A DNA stretch of 64,000 nucleotides from Lewinellaceae bacterium (GTDB lineage: Bacteria; Bacteroidota; Bacteroidia; Chitinophagales; Saprospiraceae), in NCBI GenBank assembly GCA_016708875.1, contig JADJFA010000020.1, positions 1 through 64,000 of the forward strand, given 5' to 3'. The first letter of the stretch is position 1. Each line of letters opens with the position of its first letter. The notes beneath the pieces were generated by a model. That model had not been told where the DNA came from and did no database searches. It saw only the letters and a program-made list of their open reading frames with translations. Shown piece by piece: positions 27,374 to 36,141 of this stretch. The position numbers and the translations under genes are program-made.

Positions 27374-28647
27374 TCAGATCAAATCTTTTCCAATGTCCCG
27401 CCGGAAGTACTTTCCTTCAAACTGGACGGCTTTTGCGTTTCGGTTCGATTTGCGCAGGGCTGTCGGGATGTCTTTTCCAAGGCAGGTAAGCGCAATTACC
27501 CTACCGCCAGCGCTGAGGCAATCTCCTCCTTTGGTTGCGGCAGTTCCGGCGTGAAAAGCAATGCCCCCTTTACTTTATCCAGCCCTGAAATGACTTTCCC
27601 CTTTTCATATTCGCCGGGATAGCCGCCACTCACAAGAAAAACGGTGGTGGCTGTGCGCTTATCCGTTCGGATTTTAACACGGCCAAGGCTTCCAGCTGCG
27701 CAATGGCCAAACAGGCTTACGAGATCATTTTTGAGGCGTGGCAGCACCACTTCGGTTTCCGGATCCCCCATCCGACAATTGTACTCAATCACAAAAGGCT
27801 CTCCGCGCACACTTATGAAACCAATGAAAATGAAGCCATTATAAGGGATTTTTTCTTTTTTCAAACCTTCCACTGTTGGGCGGATAACACGCTCTTCCAC
27901 TTTTGTCCACATGGCTGCATCAACAAAGGGCACCGGACTTACAGCACCCATACCTCCTGTGTTAGGCCCGGTATCACCCTCTCCTATGCGTTTGTAATCT
28001 TTTGCTTCCGGCAATATTTTGTAGTTTTTCCCGTCGGTCATCACAAAAACGCTGAATTCTATCCCTTCCAAAAACTCCTCCACGACCACGCGGGCGCTGG
28101 CTGTACCAAATTTTCCTCCAAGCATTTCGCGCATTTCCACGGCAGCTTCCGCGTTGCTCTGACAAATGACCACGCCTTTGCCTGCCGCCAAACCGTCGGC
28201 TTTCAAAACGATAGGGAGGGCGTGATTTTTCAAATAAGCCAAACCAGCCTCGAGGGTTTCAGATGTAAATTCTTGATAACCAGCAGTTGGGATATTATGC
28301 CGCAGCATGAATTTTTTACTCCAGGCCTTGCTGCCTTCCAACATTGCCCCGGCTTTTGAAGGCCCAATCAGGGGGATTTTTTTCAATTGTGCTCGTTCCT
28401 GAAAATAGTCCCAAATACCGCGAACAAGGGGTTCTTCAGGGCCGACAACGACCATTTCTATTTGGTTTTCGAGCACAAATTTTTCGAGGGCAGAAAAATC
28501 CAGGGGGCTGATCGGCACATTTTGGCCTAAAGCAGATGTACCAGCATTCCCGGGTGCTATGTAAAGTTTGGAGCAGCGTTTGCTCTGTGTGATTTTCCAT
28601 GCAAAAGCATGTTCGCGGCCACCAGAGCCAAGTAGAAGGATGTTCAT
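27374..28647 (-). CDS. purD: phosphoribosylamine-glycine ligase PurD, frameshifted near C-terminus
   Basis: About 424 residues after repair; makes glycinamide ribonucleotide in purine synthesis. Intact N-terminal and ATP-grasp parts: LLLGSGGREHAFAWK, GPEEPLVRGI, KADGLAAGKGVVIC, GPNTGGMGAVSP, IEYNCRMGDPETEVVLP. The open frame shifts after KVKGAL and ends at 27496, while the expected ending (GIAFHAGTAATKGGDCLSAG, RVIALTCLGKDI, KYFRRDIGKDL) continues in the next frame to a TGA at 27374-27376. One missing C in the CCCCC at plus 27564-27568 explains it. The gene is therefore very probably intact in the organism. Confidence 0.9.
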
Positions 28648-28752
28648 GGCGGGTAAAGGTAAAGCACCGTGGTAAGGTTATGTTAAAAAGCAAGGTTTCT
28701 GCTATGCGGAAGTGTCTGATTTTTTTCTTTTGTGCCCGCAAATCAATGCTAC

Positions 28753-29154
28753 ATGGAGCGTCTGCTCGCCATTCTGTTTTCGGTCACATTGTTTCTGGCA
28801 ACCTCGCCACCCCGAGGGCTGGACGAGGCTTGCGACTATTCCGGTGGAATTTGCACAGTGAAAGAAAGTTGTTCGGCAAAATCAGGATCTTCCTGTTCTA
28901 ATGAGGAGCCTTTCAACCTAGATTTGTCGGATACGAAAAACGAAGATGATTGCGGAGAAAAATCAGGCTGCCCACTTCCAATTTGCTGTGTTTATGGTCC
29001 ATGTTGCTGCCTTTGCGTAGTGCCAGAGCGCCCTGTTCTTCACATCGCTCCGCCACTACCTGAGGAAAAACGTGTAAAACCAGGCGAACCGCAAGGTTTT
29101 TTGCCCCAACAGGTTTGCCTTTCAATTTGGAAACCTCCTTCCTTTTCCGTTTAA
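28753..29154 (+). CDS. Cys-rich exported protein 1
   Basis: 133 residues. Signal peptide MERLLAILFSVTLFLATS. The mature chain is rich in cysteine: CDYSGGICTVKESC, SSCSNEEPF, DDCGEKSGCPLPICC, YGPCCCLCVVPERP. The tail is Pro-rich and ends SIWKPPSFSV. Clustered CC/CCC motifs suggest metal binding or disulphide knots. A second Cys-rich protein follows at 29261 on the same strand. I do not recognise the family; similar short signal-peptide-plus-cysteine proteins exist in Bacteroidota near metal and redox genes. Start chosen at MERLL, which gives a clean signal peptide; the seven upstream codons are dispensable. Confidence 0.6.
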   Translation: MERLLAILFSVTLFLATSPPRGLDEACDYSGGICTVKESCSAKSGSSCSNEEPFNLDLSDTKNEDDCGEKSGCPLPICCVYGPCCCLCVVPERPVLHIAPPLPEEKRVKPGEPQGFLPQQVCLSIWKPPSFSV

Positions 29155-29260
29155 GTTTACAGAAATGCCTTTGTGCGAAATTATCCGTCAGAATATTTTC
29201 TGGCAACTCCGGAACGTAGTTCCAGAGTACATTCAATAACTTAAACTGAAATTTCACATC

Positions 29261-29446
29261 ATGAGAAATAAATCTTTGGCCATAGTTGCCTCTATACTGC
29301 TTTCTGCAGGCATCGCTTTTGCATTTGTTGGTGCAAACGGCTCGGCTTGCTGCTCACCGGAATCTTGCTGCTCACCAGCATCTTGCAACATGTCAGAGCA
29401 GACTTGCTGTGACATGCCTTGCCCGATTCCGTGCTGCGAGGATTAA
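29261..29446 (+). CDS. Cys-rich exported protein 2
   Basis: 61 residues. Signal peptide MRNKSLAIVASILLSAGIAFA, then a 40-residue mature chain with a dozen cysteines in repeated units (ACCSPESCCSPASC, QTCCDMPCPIPCCED). The unit C-C-S-P-x-S-C repeats. Signal peptide and spacing favour a real gene despite the size. Followed by a strong hairpin terminator at 29476. Metal binding is a plausible inference; no function is known to me. Confidence 0.65.
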   Translation: MRNKSLAIVASILLSAGIAFAFVGANGSACCSPESCCSPASCNMSEQTCCDMPCPIPCCED

Positions 29447-29475
29447 GCAGAAGCCATTTTGATGGCTAAAAGGAA

Positions 29476-29513
29476 AGAAGGCGAGGGTCGTAAGACCTTC
29501 GCCTTCTGTTTTT
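29476..29513 (+). terminator. terminator after the Cys-rich genes
   Basis: Stem agaaggcgagggtc (29476-29489) with gaccttcgccttct (29494-29507), one G-T pair, loop gtaa, followed by gttttt. Begins 30 bases after the small gene's stop. Confidence 0.85.
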
Positions 29514-29522
29514 GGGCAACGT

Positions 29523-29555
29523 AGAAGTGACACTTTTTTAAAAAGTGTCACTTCT
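29523..29555. repeat. 33-bp perfect palindrome, copy 2
   Basis: Identical to 24616-24648 over all 33 bases, including the odd central t. It lies 18 bases past the stop of the DUF4159 gene and could serve as its terminator. Confidence 0.85.
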
Positions 29556-29572
29556 CAAACCAGCGTTCCGGG

Positions 29573-30235
29573 CTACTGCCCAAAAACGTACTGAACAATG
29601 TTCGCGCCCATCTGTAACGCTTTGGTTCGCAGTTCTTTAGGGTCGTTGTGTATATCGTCCCATCCATCGCCGAGGTCGGTCTCGAAATTGTAGTAACACA
29701 CCAGGCGACCTTGGTAAAGGAGTCCAAAACCTTGTGCGGGCTTACCATCGTGTTCGTGGATTTTTGGGATGCCGTTGTTGAAGTTGTATTTCTGGTGATA
29801 AATAGGGTGACTGAAGGGCAATTCCACAAAATCAAGCTCAGGAAAAACCTTTTTCATGGCTGGACGAACAAATGGGTCCAGGCCAAAGTCGTCATTTAAA
29901 ATCAGAAAGCCTCCACCTTCAAGATAAGCGCGCAAGTTTCGGGCTTCGAGGTCGCTGAAAAGCATATTGCCGTGGCCAGTAGCGTACACGATGGGGTAAT
30001 TAAAAATCTCAGCACTCCCAGGCTCTACGGTGGCATAATCAGTGGCATCGAAGTTGGTGCGGAGGTTTTCGTTGCAAAATTTGGCGAGGTTTTTCAGCGA
30101 GTTCACATCGTTGTACCAATCTCCACCACCGCTGTATTTAAGCAAGGCGAGCTTGAGAGTGGGAGGGATGGCTGGCTGAATTGGCCGGAAAGCCGTTGCC
30201 AGCAGAAAAAATATTCCTAAAAGAGGGTAGCGCAT
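29573..30235 (-). CDS. DUF4159 family exported protein
   Basis: 220 residues. Signal peptide MRYPLLGIFFLLATAFRPI. Recognisable DUF4159 signature: LALLKYSGGGDWYNDVNSLKNLAKF, NYPIVYATGHGNMLFSDLEARNLRAYLEGGG-FLILNDDFG, FPELDFVELPFSHPIYH and GRLVCYYNFETDLGDGW. The family has a class I glutamine-amidotransferase-like fold and occurs beside AAA-MoxR/vWA modules in many Bacteroidota; those partners are not in the window. Periplasmic; function unknown. Confidence 0.85.
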   Translation of the reverse strand: MRYPLLGIFFLLATAFRPIQPAIPPTLKLALLKYSGGGDWYNDVNSLKNLAKFCNENLRTNFDATDYATVEPGSAEIFNYPIVYATGHGNMLFSDLEARNLRAYLEGGGFLILNDDFGLDPFVRPAMKKVFPELDFVELPFSHPIYHQKYNFNNGIPKIHEHDGKPAQGFGLLYQGRLVCYYNFETDLGDGWDDIHNDPKELRTKALQMGANIVQYVFGQ

Positions 30236-30269
30236 TTATTTGAATTTCAGATTTTTATAAAGATAGCCT

Positions 30270-31994
30270 CTAAAACTTGGAATCCTCCACACTGTTCAGA
30301 TAGTCTTGAATTTCCCCAACAACAGATTTCACGCAGCCATCATCAAAAGGTGATTTCAGGTTTGCTAGTTTTACCAAATTGAGAAATGACTGACTCCCTC
30401 CTGCCCGGCAAAGGCGAAGATAATCGCCCCAGGCCGCATCATGGTCACTGCGGTCTTTCACCCAAAACTGGAAGGCACAAATTTGTGCAAGTGCATAATC
30501 AATGTAATAGAATGGAGAATTGAAGATGTGGCTTTGTTTATGCCAAAAACGGCCCATTTCGAGGTGTTCAATACCATCGTAATCTCTCTGCGGCAGGTAG
30601 GTTTTTTCCAGTTCCCGCCACACGGCGTTTCGCTCGGCTGGGGTCATGTCTGGTTTTTCATACACAATATGCTGGAATTCATCAACCGCTACGCCGTAGG
30701 GCAGGAACTGAATAGCACCAGCCAAGTGCATGAAATGATACTTATTGGTCTGTGGGCCAAAAAACAGATGCATCCATGGCCAGGTAAAAAACTCCATACT
30801 CATGGAGTGAATTTCAGCTGCGTCGGCGGTTGGCCAATGGTATTCTTCGAATAGGAAATTGCGGCTGCTCCAAACTTGAAAAGCGTGGCCAGCTTCGTGC
30901 GTCAAGACATCAATGTCGCCGCTGGTGCCATTAAAATTGGAAAAAATGTAAGGGGCTTCATACTTGCTAATATAAGTGCAGTAGCCACCAGTGGCTTTGC
31001 CATCTCGGTTAACCAAATCCATAAGTTTAGCCTCCTGCATTCGAGTGAAGAAGTCATCGGTATCGGGGCTTAGTTCGTGGTACATTTTGGCGGCGTTCGC
31101 TACAATTTGCTCGGGCGTTCCGATGGGTTTTGGATTTCCACTGGAAAATTTGTAATCCTCATCGTAATGCTTCAGTGCTTTGATTCCCAACCGTTTGCGC
31201 TGGCGTTCATAAAGATCGGAGGCGATGGGAACAATATGCTCGCGAACTTGGCGCCGGAAATTTGCCACCATGTCGGGAGTGTAGTCAGAACGGTGCATCC
31301 TTGCATAACCGACCTCGGTAAAATTGCGAAACCCTAACTTTTGCGCAATACTGTGCCGCAGTTTTACCATCTGATCAAAGATGTTTTCTATCGCCTCAGC
31401 ATTGTCCGCATAGAAACCCCACTTTGCTGTGGTGGCATTTTTGCGCGTAGTACGGTCGTCAGATAGTTCAATGGGGAGCAGGCTACTGAGGTTGTAGGAA
31501 TTACCTTCAAAGTCCACTTTTGCGCGGGCCTTAATTTTGGTGTATTCAGTACTGAGCGCGTTTTCTTGCTTTAAATCTTCGAGGATGCTTGGTTGGAAAG
31601 TTTTAAGCGACACTTCCGCCAAAATGAAGAGGTGGTTTCCATATTTTTCGGCCAAAACCTCCCGAAATGGCGAGGAGAGCAGCGCTTGAAAAAAACGGTT
31701 GTTCAGCGCTTCAAAAGAAGGAGAGTGTTCATCAAAATATTGATTTTCAGCCTCGTAGAAAGGATCGGCAGTGTTGGAGGTGTGCCGTACATAACAGAGG
31801 TTGAACATGGAGCCGAATTCCTCCCGCACCGCCACAATGCCAGCCAGAGCCTCTTGCTGCTTGACCGCATCAGTCGCGTTTTCAAATATAGAAAGGTGTT
31901 TTTCAAATTCTTGAGAAACATCCGCCATGTTTGGGCGCGAATATCTGAAGTCGTCAAAAGTGGTATTGGTCAAATTTAACGTGGTTCTATTCAT
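30270..31994 (-). CDS. M3 family oligoendopeptidase
   Basis: 574 residues, the size of PepF-type M3 oligopeptidases. Zinc motif HEAGH at H366-H370 with the distal glutamate in EIHSMSMEFF downstream. Family features: FRQALLSSPF-like FFQALLSSPFREVL, YTKIKARAKVDFEG, GYARMHRSDYTPDMV, YCTYISKYEAPYIFSNFNGT and QKDIYDYLxAL-like SHIFNSPFYYIDYALAQICAFQFW. No signal peptide, so it should hydrolyse peptides in the cytoplasm. Frame intact. The ATG gives MNRTTLNLTNTTFDDFRYSRP, the usual length at the N-terminus. Confidence 0.93.
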   Translation of the reverse strand: MNRTTLNLTNTTFDDFRYSRPNMADVSQEFEKHLSIFENATDAVKQQEALAGIVAVREEFGSMFNLCYVRHTSNTADPFYEAENQYFDEHSPSFEALNNRFFQALLSSPFREVLAEKYGNHLFILAEVSLKTFQPSILEDLKQENALSTEYTKIKARAKVDFEGNSYNLSSLLPIELSDDRTTRKNATTAKWGFYADNAEAIENIFDQMVKLRHSIAQKLGFRNFTEVGYARMHRSDYTPDMVANFRRQVREHIVPIASDLYERQRKRLGIKALKHYDEDYKFSSGNPKPIGTPEQIVANAAKMYHELSPDTDDFFTRMQEAKLMDLVNRDGKATGGYCTYISKYEAPYIFSNFNGTSGDIDVLTHEAGHAFQVWSSRNFLFEEYHWPTADAAEIHSMSMEFFTWPWMHLFFGPQTNKYHFMHLAGAIQFLPYGVAVDEFQHIVYEKPDMTPAERNAVWRELEKTYLPQRDYDGIEHLEMGRFWHKQSHIFNSPFYYIDYALAQICAFQFWVKDRSDHDAAWGDYLRLCRAGGSQSFLNLVKLANLKSPFDDGCVKSVVGEIQDYLNSVEDSKF

Positions 31995-32136
31995 ATTGAA
32001 GCGGTTTTATAGGAATAAATTCGTGATATAAAACGCGAAAATACGGGAAAACGCCCGGGGCGAAACGCTTCATCGAAAAGCAATGTGCCGCAGAATCCAA
32101 GCAAACCGTTATTTTCGCCACAAAAACAGCATAATA

Positions 32137-32637
32137 ATGCGAATTTTACTTCCAATTTTGTTCAATTTTGTCTTTTTTGGACTAATAAGTGCCCAAAGCA
32201 CGGCGTATGTTATCCATTTTGGCCCCACAGCGGGCCTTCAAAAATGGGATAATTCCTCTGGGCGGGAACCCTTGTTTCAATATCACGCCGCCCTAAGTAT
32301 GGAGACCATCAATAATGAAGAAAATCGCGGCTCCTTTTACATGCAGCTGGGATACCATGTGAAAGGCAGTGCCACGCGCTATCGTTTTTTCAATCTTAAC
32401 TCAGGCGCGCCAGGCGGCACCTTTACTGAACGCTTCATATTCAACAACATTTCCTTTTCACTTGGTGCGAAACAGCGGTTCAAAGAATCCAATAATGGAC
32501 GTACCCGTTATTTTTATTTCGGTGGGTTAAGGGGAGATTACACTTACAGTACAAACATTGATGACCTTACGGCCTCCGACCCGACCAGAAAACTATACTA
32601 TCCACTCATGGGTGGAGTACAACGTTGGAGCAAGTGA
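32137..32637 (+). CDS. outer-membrane beta-barrel protein, truncated at 3' end by a repeat
   Basis: 167 codons. Signal peptide MRILLPILFNFVFFGLISA-Q. The rest shows alternating strands of a small beta-barrel (YVIHFGPTAGLQKW, GSFYMQLGYHVKGS, FIFNNISFSLGAKQRF, RTRYFYFGGLRGDYTY), as in PorT/opacity-type proteins, which normally have about 220-240 residues. The gene stops after GGVQRWSK exactly where the 'caagtgacaagtttcaag' element begins, and the last residues and TGA come from the element. The final strands are therefore missing, so the product may not fold as a full barrel. Start chosen at the ATG directly before the signal peptide. Confidence 0.65.
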   Translation: MRILLPILFNFVFFGLISAQSTAYVIHFGPTAGLQKWDNSSGREPLFQYHAALSMETINNEENRGSFYMQLGYHVKGSATRYRFFNLNSGAPGGTFTERFIFNNISFSLGAKQRFKESNNGRTRYFYFGGLRGDYTYSTNIDDLTASDPTRKLYYPLMGGVQRWSK

Positions 32638-32729
32638 CAAGTTTCAAGTGGGCGCGTTTCAAAGTGTAATTGGAGAGGACAACTTGAAACTTGCTTACTT
32701 GAAACTTGCTAACTTAAAACTTGTTACTG
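32631..32729. repeat. 'caagtaacaagtttcaagt' inverted repeat, copy 2
   Basis: Left arm caagtgacaagtttcaagtg; right part holds three tandem copies of aacttg-aaacttg-type units ending acttgttactg. It contains the stop codons of both flanking convergent genes: TGA (32635-32637) for the beta-barrel gene and TAA (complement 32724-32726) for the AhpD-like gene. Related to 25903-25980. Confidence 0.75.
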
Positions 32730-33062
32730 TTGCAATTCCTCCCAATATTCCACTGCACGGCGCGTGTGCGGGATGCAAATAGAACCTCCGACCAGATTCG
32801 CAACCGCAAAGACTTCAAAAATCTGTTCGGTTGTTAGTCCTAACTCATGACATTTGCCGAGATGATATTTGATGCAGTCGTCGCAGCGTAACACCATAGA
32901 GGCCACCAAACCAAGCAATTCTTTGGTGCGTGTGTCAAGTGCGCCTTCTTGGTAGGTCTGGTTGTCGAGGCTCCAAAACCGTTTGATTACTTTGTTGTCC
33001 TGTGCCAAAATGCGCTCATTCATGCGCGTACGATAGTCGTTGAATTCTTGTACAAGTGACAT
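32724..33062 (-). CDS. carboxymuconolactone decarboxylase / AhpD-like protein
   Basis: 112 residues, single CMD domain. The redox pair C60 and C63 (RCDDCIKYHLGKC) with H67 matches AhpD-type alkylhydroperoxidases and CMD proteins, which relay electrons or act on peroxides. GLTTEQIFEVFAVANLVGG is the conserved C-terminal helix. Cytoplasmic. The final codon and stop lie in a dispersed repeat. The physiological substrate is not known from the sequence. Confidence 0.88.
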   Translation of the reverse strand: MSLVQEFNDYRTRMNERILAQDNKVIKRFWSLDNQTYQEGALDTRTKELLGLVASMVLRCDDCIKYHLGKCHELGLTTEQIFEVFAVANLVGGSICIPHTRRAVEYWEELQQ

Positions 33063-33166
33063 TTTGTGAATTTTTTATGTGAAAAGTGGACGGGTGTGGC
33101 CCCTAAAGATTTTTAAAGACAAAGACCTGTTACATATTGTTCATCAATTACCTACCACCAATAAAA

Positions 33167-33976
33167 ATGCTCCGTGCTGCTCTTTTGGACATGTACAACG
33201 GCGAACAGAATCGCGGTATTCCGATGTTGAAAGGCATTCTGGGCCGTTATGCCGAAGTACTGGAATTCGACCACTTTGATGTTCGGGCGAAATGCGAAAT
33301 CCCGGATACTTCGTACGATATCTACCTCTTTTCAGGCGGCCCTGGCGACCCACTTGAAAGCGGCGGCAAATGGCAAGAGCCGTTTTTCAACCTCATTGAA
33401 GACCTGTGGCAACACAATAAGCAGCCTTTGGTGGAGAAGAAGCATTGTTTTTTTATATGCCATTCGTTTCAAATGGCTTGCCACCACTTCGGCCTTGGAG
33501 AAGTGACCCAGCGTTACAAAATGTCGTTCGGCACTTACCCTGTTTACAAAACGCACGACGGCAAAGATGAACCGTTTTTTGAGGGCTTGCCAGATCCTTT
33601 TTATATCGCAGACTTTCGCCGTTATCAAGTCACAAACCCGCAGCACAAAAGGTTTAAGGCAATGGGAGCACATATTCTGTGCCTCGAAAAGCTCCGCCCG
33701 CACGTTCATTTTGAACGGGCCATTATGGCTGTAAGGTTTAGCGAAACAATGATCGGCACACAGTTCCATCCAGAAGCCGACCCGGAAGGCTTGTTAAACT
33801 ATTTTTTGGAAGAAGAACGAAAAAAATCTATTGTGGAAGAACACGGGGAGTCACGTTACGATCGAATGATACGCGATTTGGGAAATCCACAAAAGATCCA
33901 GCGCACTTTTGAGACCTTAATACCGGCTTTTTTGGAACACGCACTCGAGGCCTTTGAAGTGCTGGAGCATGCCTAA
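33167..33976 (+). CDS. class I glutamine amidotransferase-like protein
   Basis: 269 residues, GMP-synthase-type GATase1 domain. Visible: YLFSGGPGDPLESG (oxyanion loop), nucleophile C98 in FFICHSFQMA, and the His-Glu pair H201/E203 in GTQFHPEADPEG. So the triad is complete. It is a free-standing domain with no synthetase partner beside it; after the GATase core it has a charged C-terminal tail of about 60 residues. Free-standing GATases often hydrolyse gamma-glutamyl compounds; the substrate is unknown. ATG at 33167 is chosen because the ten upstream residues do not fit the family start. Confidence 0.85.
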   Translation: MLRAALLDMYNGEQNRGIPMLKGILGRYAEVLEFDHFDVRAKCEIPDTSYDIYLFSGGPGDPLESGGKWQEPFFNLIEDLWQHNKQPLVEKKHCFFICHSFQMACHHFGLGEVTQRYKMSFGTYPVYKTHDGKDEPFFEGLPDPFYIADFRRYQVTNPQHKRFKAMGAHILCLEKLRPHVHFERAIMAVRFSETMIGTQFHPEADPEGLLNYFLEEERKKSIVEEHGESRYDRMIRDLGNPQKIQRTFETLIPAFLEHALEAFEVLEHA

Positions 33977-34003
33977 ACCAGGTCGCTAAAAAGGCAACAA
34001 ACA

Positions 34004-34046
34004 AAAGCGGTTCAAAGCATCACTGCTTTGAACCGCTTTTTGCAAA
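34004..34046. terminator. bidirectional terminator between the amidotransferase and acpP
   Basis: aaaagcggttcaaagca (from about 34006) pairs with tgctttgaaccgctttt around a short loop. T runs lie on both strands between convergent genes. Confidence 0.85.
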
Positions 34047-34078
34047 AGTGGGTGGGTTGAAAACCAACCCTTTAAAAA

Positions 34079-34318
34079 TCAAGCGTTGACATTCTGTTCC
34101 AAGTAGGAGATCGCTTGACCTACGGTTTGGATGCCTTCTGCTTGCTCGTCTGGGATAGACACATCGAATTCTTTTTCAAATTCCATGATGAGTTCTACCG
34201 TATCGAGCGAGTCGGCACCGAGGTCATTGATGAAGCTTGCCTCTGGAGCCACTTCTGATTCATCAACACCTAATTTGTCAATGATGATTTTTTTAACGCG
34301 TTCGGCTATGCTTGCCAT
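34079..34318 (-). CDS. acpP: acyl carrier protein
   Basis: 79 residues, acidic. The phosphopantetheine attachment serine is S37 in DLGADSLDTVELIMEFE; the helix-II pattern after it and IPDEQAEGIQTVGQAISYL are standard. Carries acyl chains in fatty-acid synthesis. It sits alone, without fabF downstream: the next gene on this side is convergent. Start chosen at MASIAERVKK; the three codons upstream belong to the TTG-initiated open frame. Confidence 0.96.
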   Translation of the reverse strand: MASIAERVKKIIIDKLGVDESEVAPEASFINDLGADSLDTVELIMEFEKEFDVSIPDEQAEGIQTVGQAISYLEQNVNA

Positions 34319-34553
34319 GTTTTTCAAAACTTGTTGGTGAAAAAAAGTCTATTTTTCTGGGGGCAAAGAAACGCCAACTAGCAGGTTTATCAAACATTTC
34401 AGCTTTATTTTTTTGATGGGGGAGAAAAGGTAATTGCCCTAACTTTTCGTAATACTAACACTTAGTCTTTTCGTCGGTAAACAAAATATATGATTTTTCT
34501 TCCTCTTTTAAAGGGTTTTGAACAACAAAGACACAAAACAGCGGTGATTTTGG

Positions 34554-34584
34554 TTTGAAAACCTAGCATTTGGTGTTATTTTTG
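34554..34584 (+). promoter_or_regulatory. consensus promoter for pyk
   Basis: TTTG (34554-34557), exactly 19 bases, then TATTTTTG (34577-34584). This is the full Bacteroidota consensus TTTG-N19-TAnnTTTG, in the 313-base gap between acpP and pyk, 47 bases before the pyk ATG. I see nothing else in that gap except a TTTG-rich leader. Confidence 0.75.
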
Positions 34585-34631
34585 CGCCGCCAAGCTTATT
34601 GTAAAAACTACACTTAAAACACAAAAAAAGA

Positions 34632-36122
34632 ATGACACTTTCGGAAGCAGCAGCATTGCTTGAAAAAAACAAGTCCCACCTGCGCAAAGATGGCTCGCAG
34701 TTTACTAAAATCGTTGCCACAGTAGGGCCTGCCTGCAGCTCCCCCGAGAAACTCCTTGAACTTATTGAGGCCGGAGTGGACGTTTTCCGGCTCAACTTTA
34801 GTCATGGTACGCATGCAGATCATTTACAGGTTATCGAGCGTATCCAAGTCATTAATATGAAGCACAAGCTTCATATCGGCATCCTCGCAGACCTGCAAGG
34901 CCCAAAACTTCGGGTGGGCAGGATAAAAGACAATGCCCTGCTCCTGGCCGAAGGAGATATTATCACGATTACGAACGACGAGCAAGCGGAAGGTACGCTG
35001 GATAATATTTACATGTCATACGATCAGTTTGCCGAGGACTGTGAAGTGGGTGAGCGTATTTTGATGGACGATGGCAAGCTGGTTTTTGAGGTGACAGAAA
35101 CCAACAAAAGAGATAGGGTGCGCCTAAAGGCTGTTCATGGCGGTGTGTTGAGCAGCAATAAAGGGGTGAATCTTCCGGATACAAACGTCAAGCTTCCCGC
35201 CCTTACTGAAAAGGACAAGGAAGACCTTGACTTTATACTCACCCAAGATGTCAACTGGATTGCGCTCTCCTTCGTTCGCCGGGCTTCAGACCTTGACCCG
35301 GTGAAGGAAGCCATCGAAAAAGCTGATCATCAAGCCAAAATCATGGCAAAAATTGAGAAGCCGGAAGCAGTTAAAAACCTGCGTGAGATTATCCGGGCTT
35401 GCAACGGGATCATGGTTGCTCGGGGAGATTTGGGCGTTGAAATGCCCATTGAGCAATTGCCAATGACTCAAAAGGACATTATTCACATGTGCATGCAGTA
35501 TGCAAGACCGGTCATTGTGGCGACACAGATGATGGACAGTATGATATTGAACCCTTCGCCCACCCGCGCTGAAGTGACCGACGTTGCCAACGCTGTATTG
35601 GATGGTGCAGATGCGGTGATGCTTAGTGGTGAAACATCTGTAGGCAAATACCCGGAACTTGTTATCAAGTATATGACCAAAATTATAGGGGAAGCTGAAA
35701 AACAGTATTGGCCGCAGATAAATACACGCCGTCCGATTCCCTCAAAAAACTTTATGCTCTATCACTCAGATGTCATTTGTTTTAGCGCCTGCAACGTAGC
35801 AGAAGCAATTGGCGCAAAAGGTATTGTTGGGCATACCACATCGGGTTATACGGCTTTCAAAATCAGCAGCTTCCGGCCAAAGTCACAAATTTTTATCTTC
35901 AGTGACAAACACATCAAACTTGGTGCATTCAACCTGTTGTGGGGAGTACAATGCTTTTACTACAATCGCTTCACCACAACCGATGAGACGATTCAAGATT
36001 GCACGGATATTCTCAAAGAAAGTGGCTTTGTGAAAGAGGGCGATACCATAATCAATACAGGCTCTATGCCTATGGGACGTCGTTTACCGACCAATATGTT
36101 GAAGGTTACAGAAGTGGAATGA
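34632..36122 (+). CDS. pyk: pyruvate kinase
   Basis: 496 residues. Last step of glycolysis: phosphoenolpyruvate plus ADP to pyruvate and ATP. Visible: KIVATVGPACSSPEKL, FRLNFSHGTH, AKIEKPEAVKNL, ARGDLGVEMPIEQLP, the signature DAVMLSGETSVGKYPE and the C-terminal allosteric-type domain ending GDTIINTGSMPMGRRLPTNMLKV. It has a short N-terminal extension (MTLSEAAALLEKNK) and keeps the TIM barrel, B and C domains. Frame intact. cysS starts 19 bases downstream. Confidence 0.96.
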   Translation: MTLSEAAALLEKNKSHLRKDGSQFTKIVATVGPACSSPEKLLELIEAGVDVFRLNFSHGTHADHLQVIERIQVINMKHKLHIGILADLQGPKLRVGRIKDNALLLAEGDIITITNDEQAEGTLDNIYMSYDQFAEDCEVGERILMDDGKLVFEVTETNKRDRVRLKAVHGGVLSSNKGVNLPDTNVKLPALTEKDKEDLDFILTQDVNWIALSFVRRASDLDPVKEAIEKADHQAKIMAKIEKPEAVKNLREIIRACNGIMVARGDLGVEMPIEQLPMTQKDIIHMCMQYARPVIVATQMMDSMILNPSPTRAEVTDVANAVLDGADAVMLSGETSVGKYPELVIKYMTKIIGEAEKQYWPQINTRRPIPSKNFMLYHSDVICFSACNVAEAIGAKGIVGHTTSGYTAFKISSFRPKSQIFIFSDKHIKLGAFNLLWGVQCFYYNRFTTTDETIQDCTDILKESGFVKEGDTIINTGSMPMGRRLPTNMLKVTEVE

Positions 36123-36127
36123 GAGCT

Positions 36128-36135
36128 TACCTTTG
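36128..36135 (+). promoter_or_regulatory. -7 promoter element close to cysS ATG
   Basis: TACCTTTG, an exact TAnnTTTG, ending 6 bases before the cysS ATG at 36142. Transcription would begin on or next to the start codon, so the mRNA from this promoter would be leaderless. Confidence 0.5.
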
Positions 36136-36141
36136 CGCCCT

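Noticed and set aside
34632..36122. Riboswitch before pyk
   Set aside because: The leader is only about 40 bases from the consensus promoter and shows no structure.
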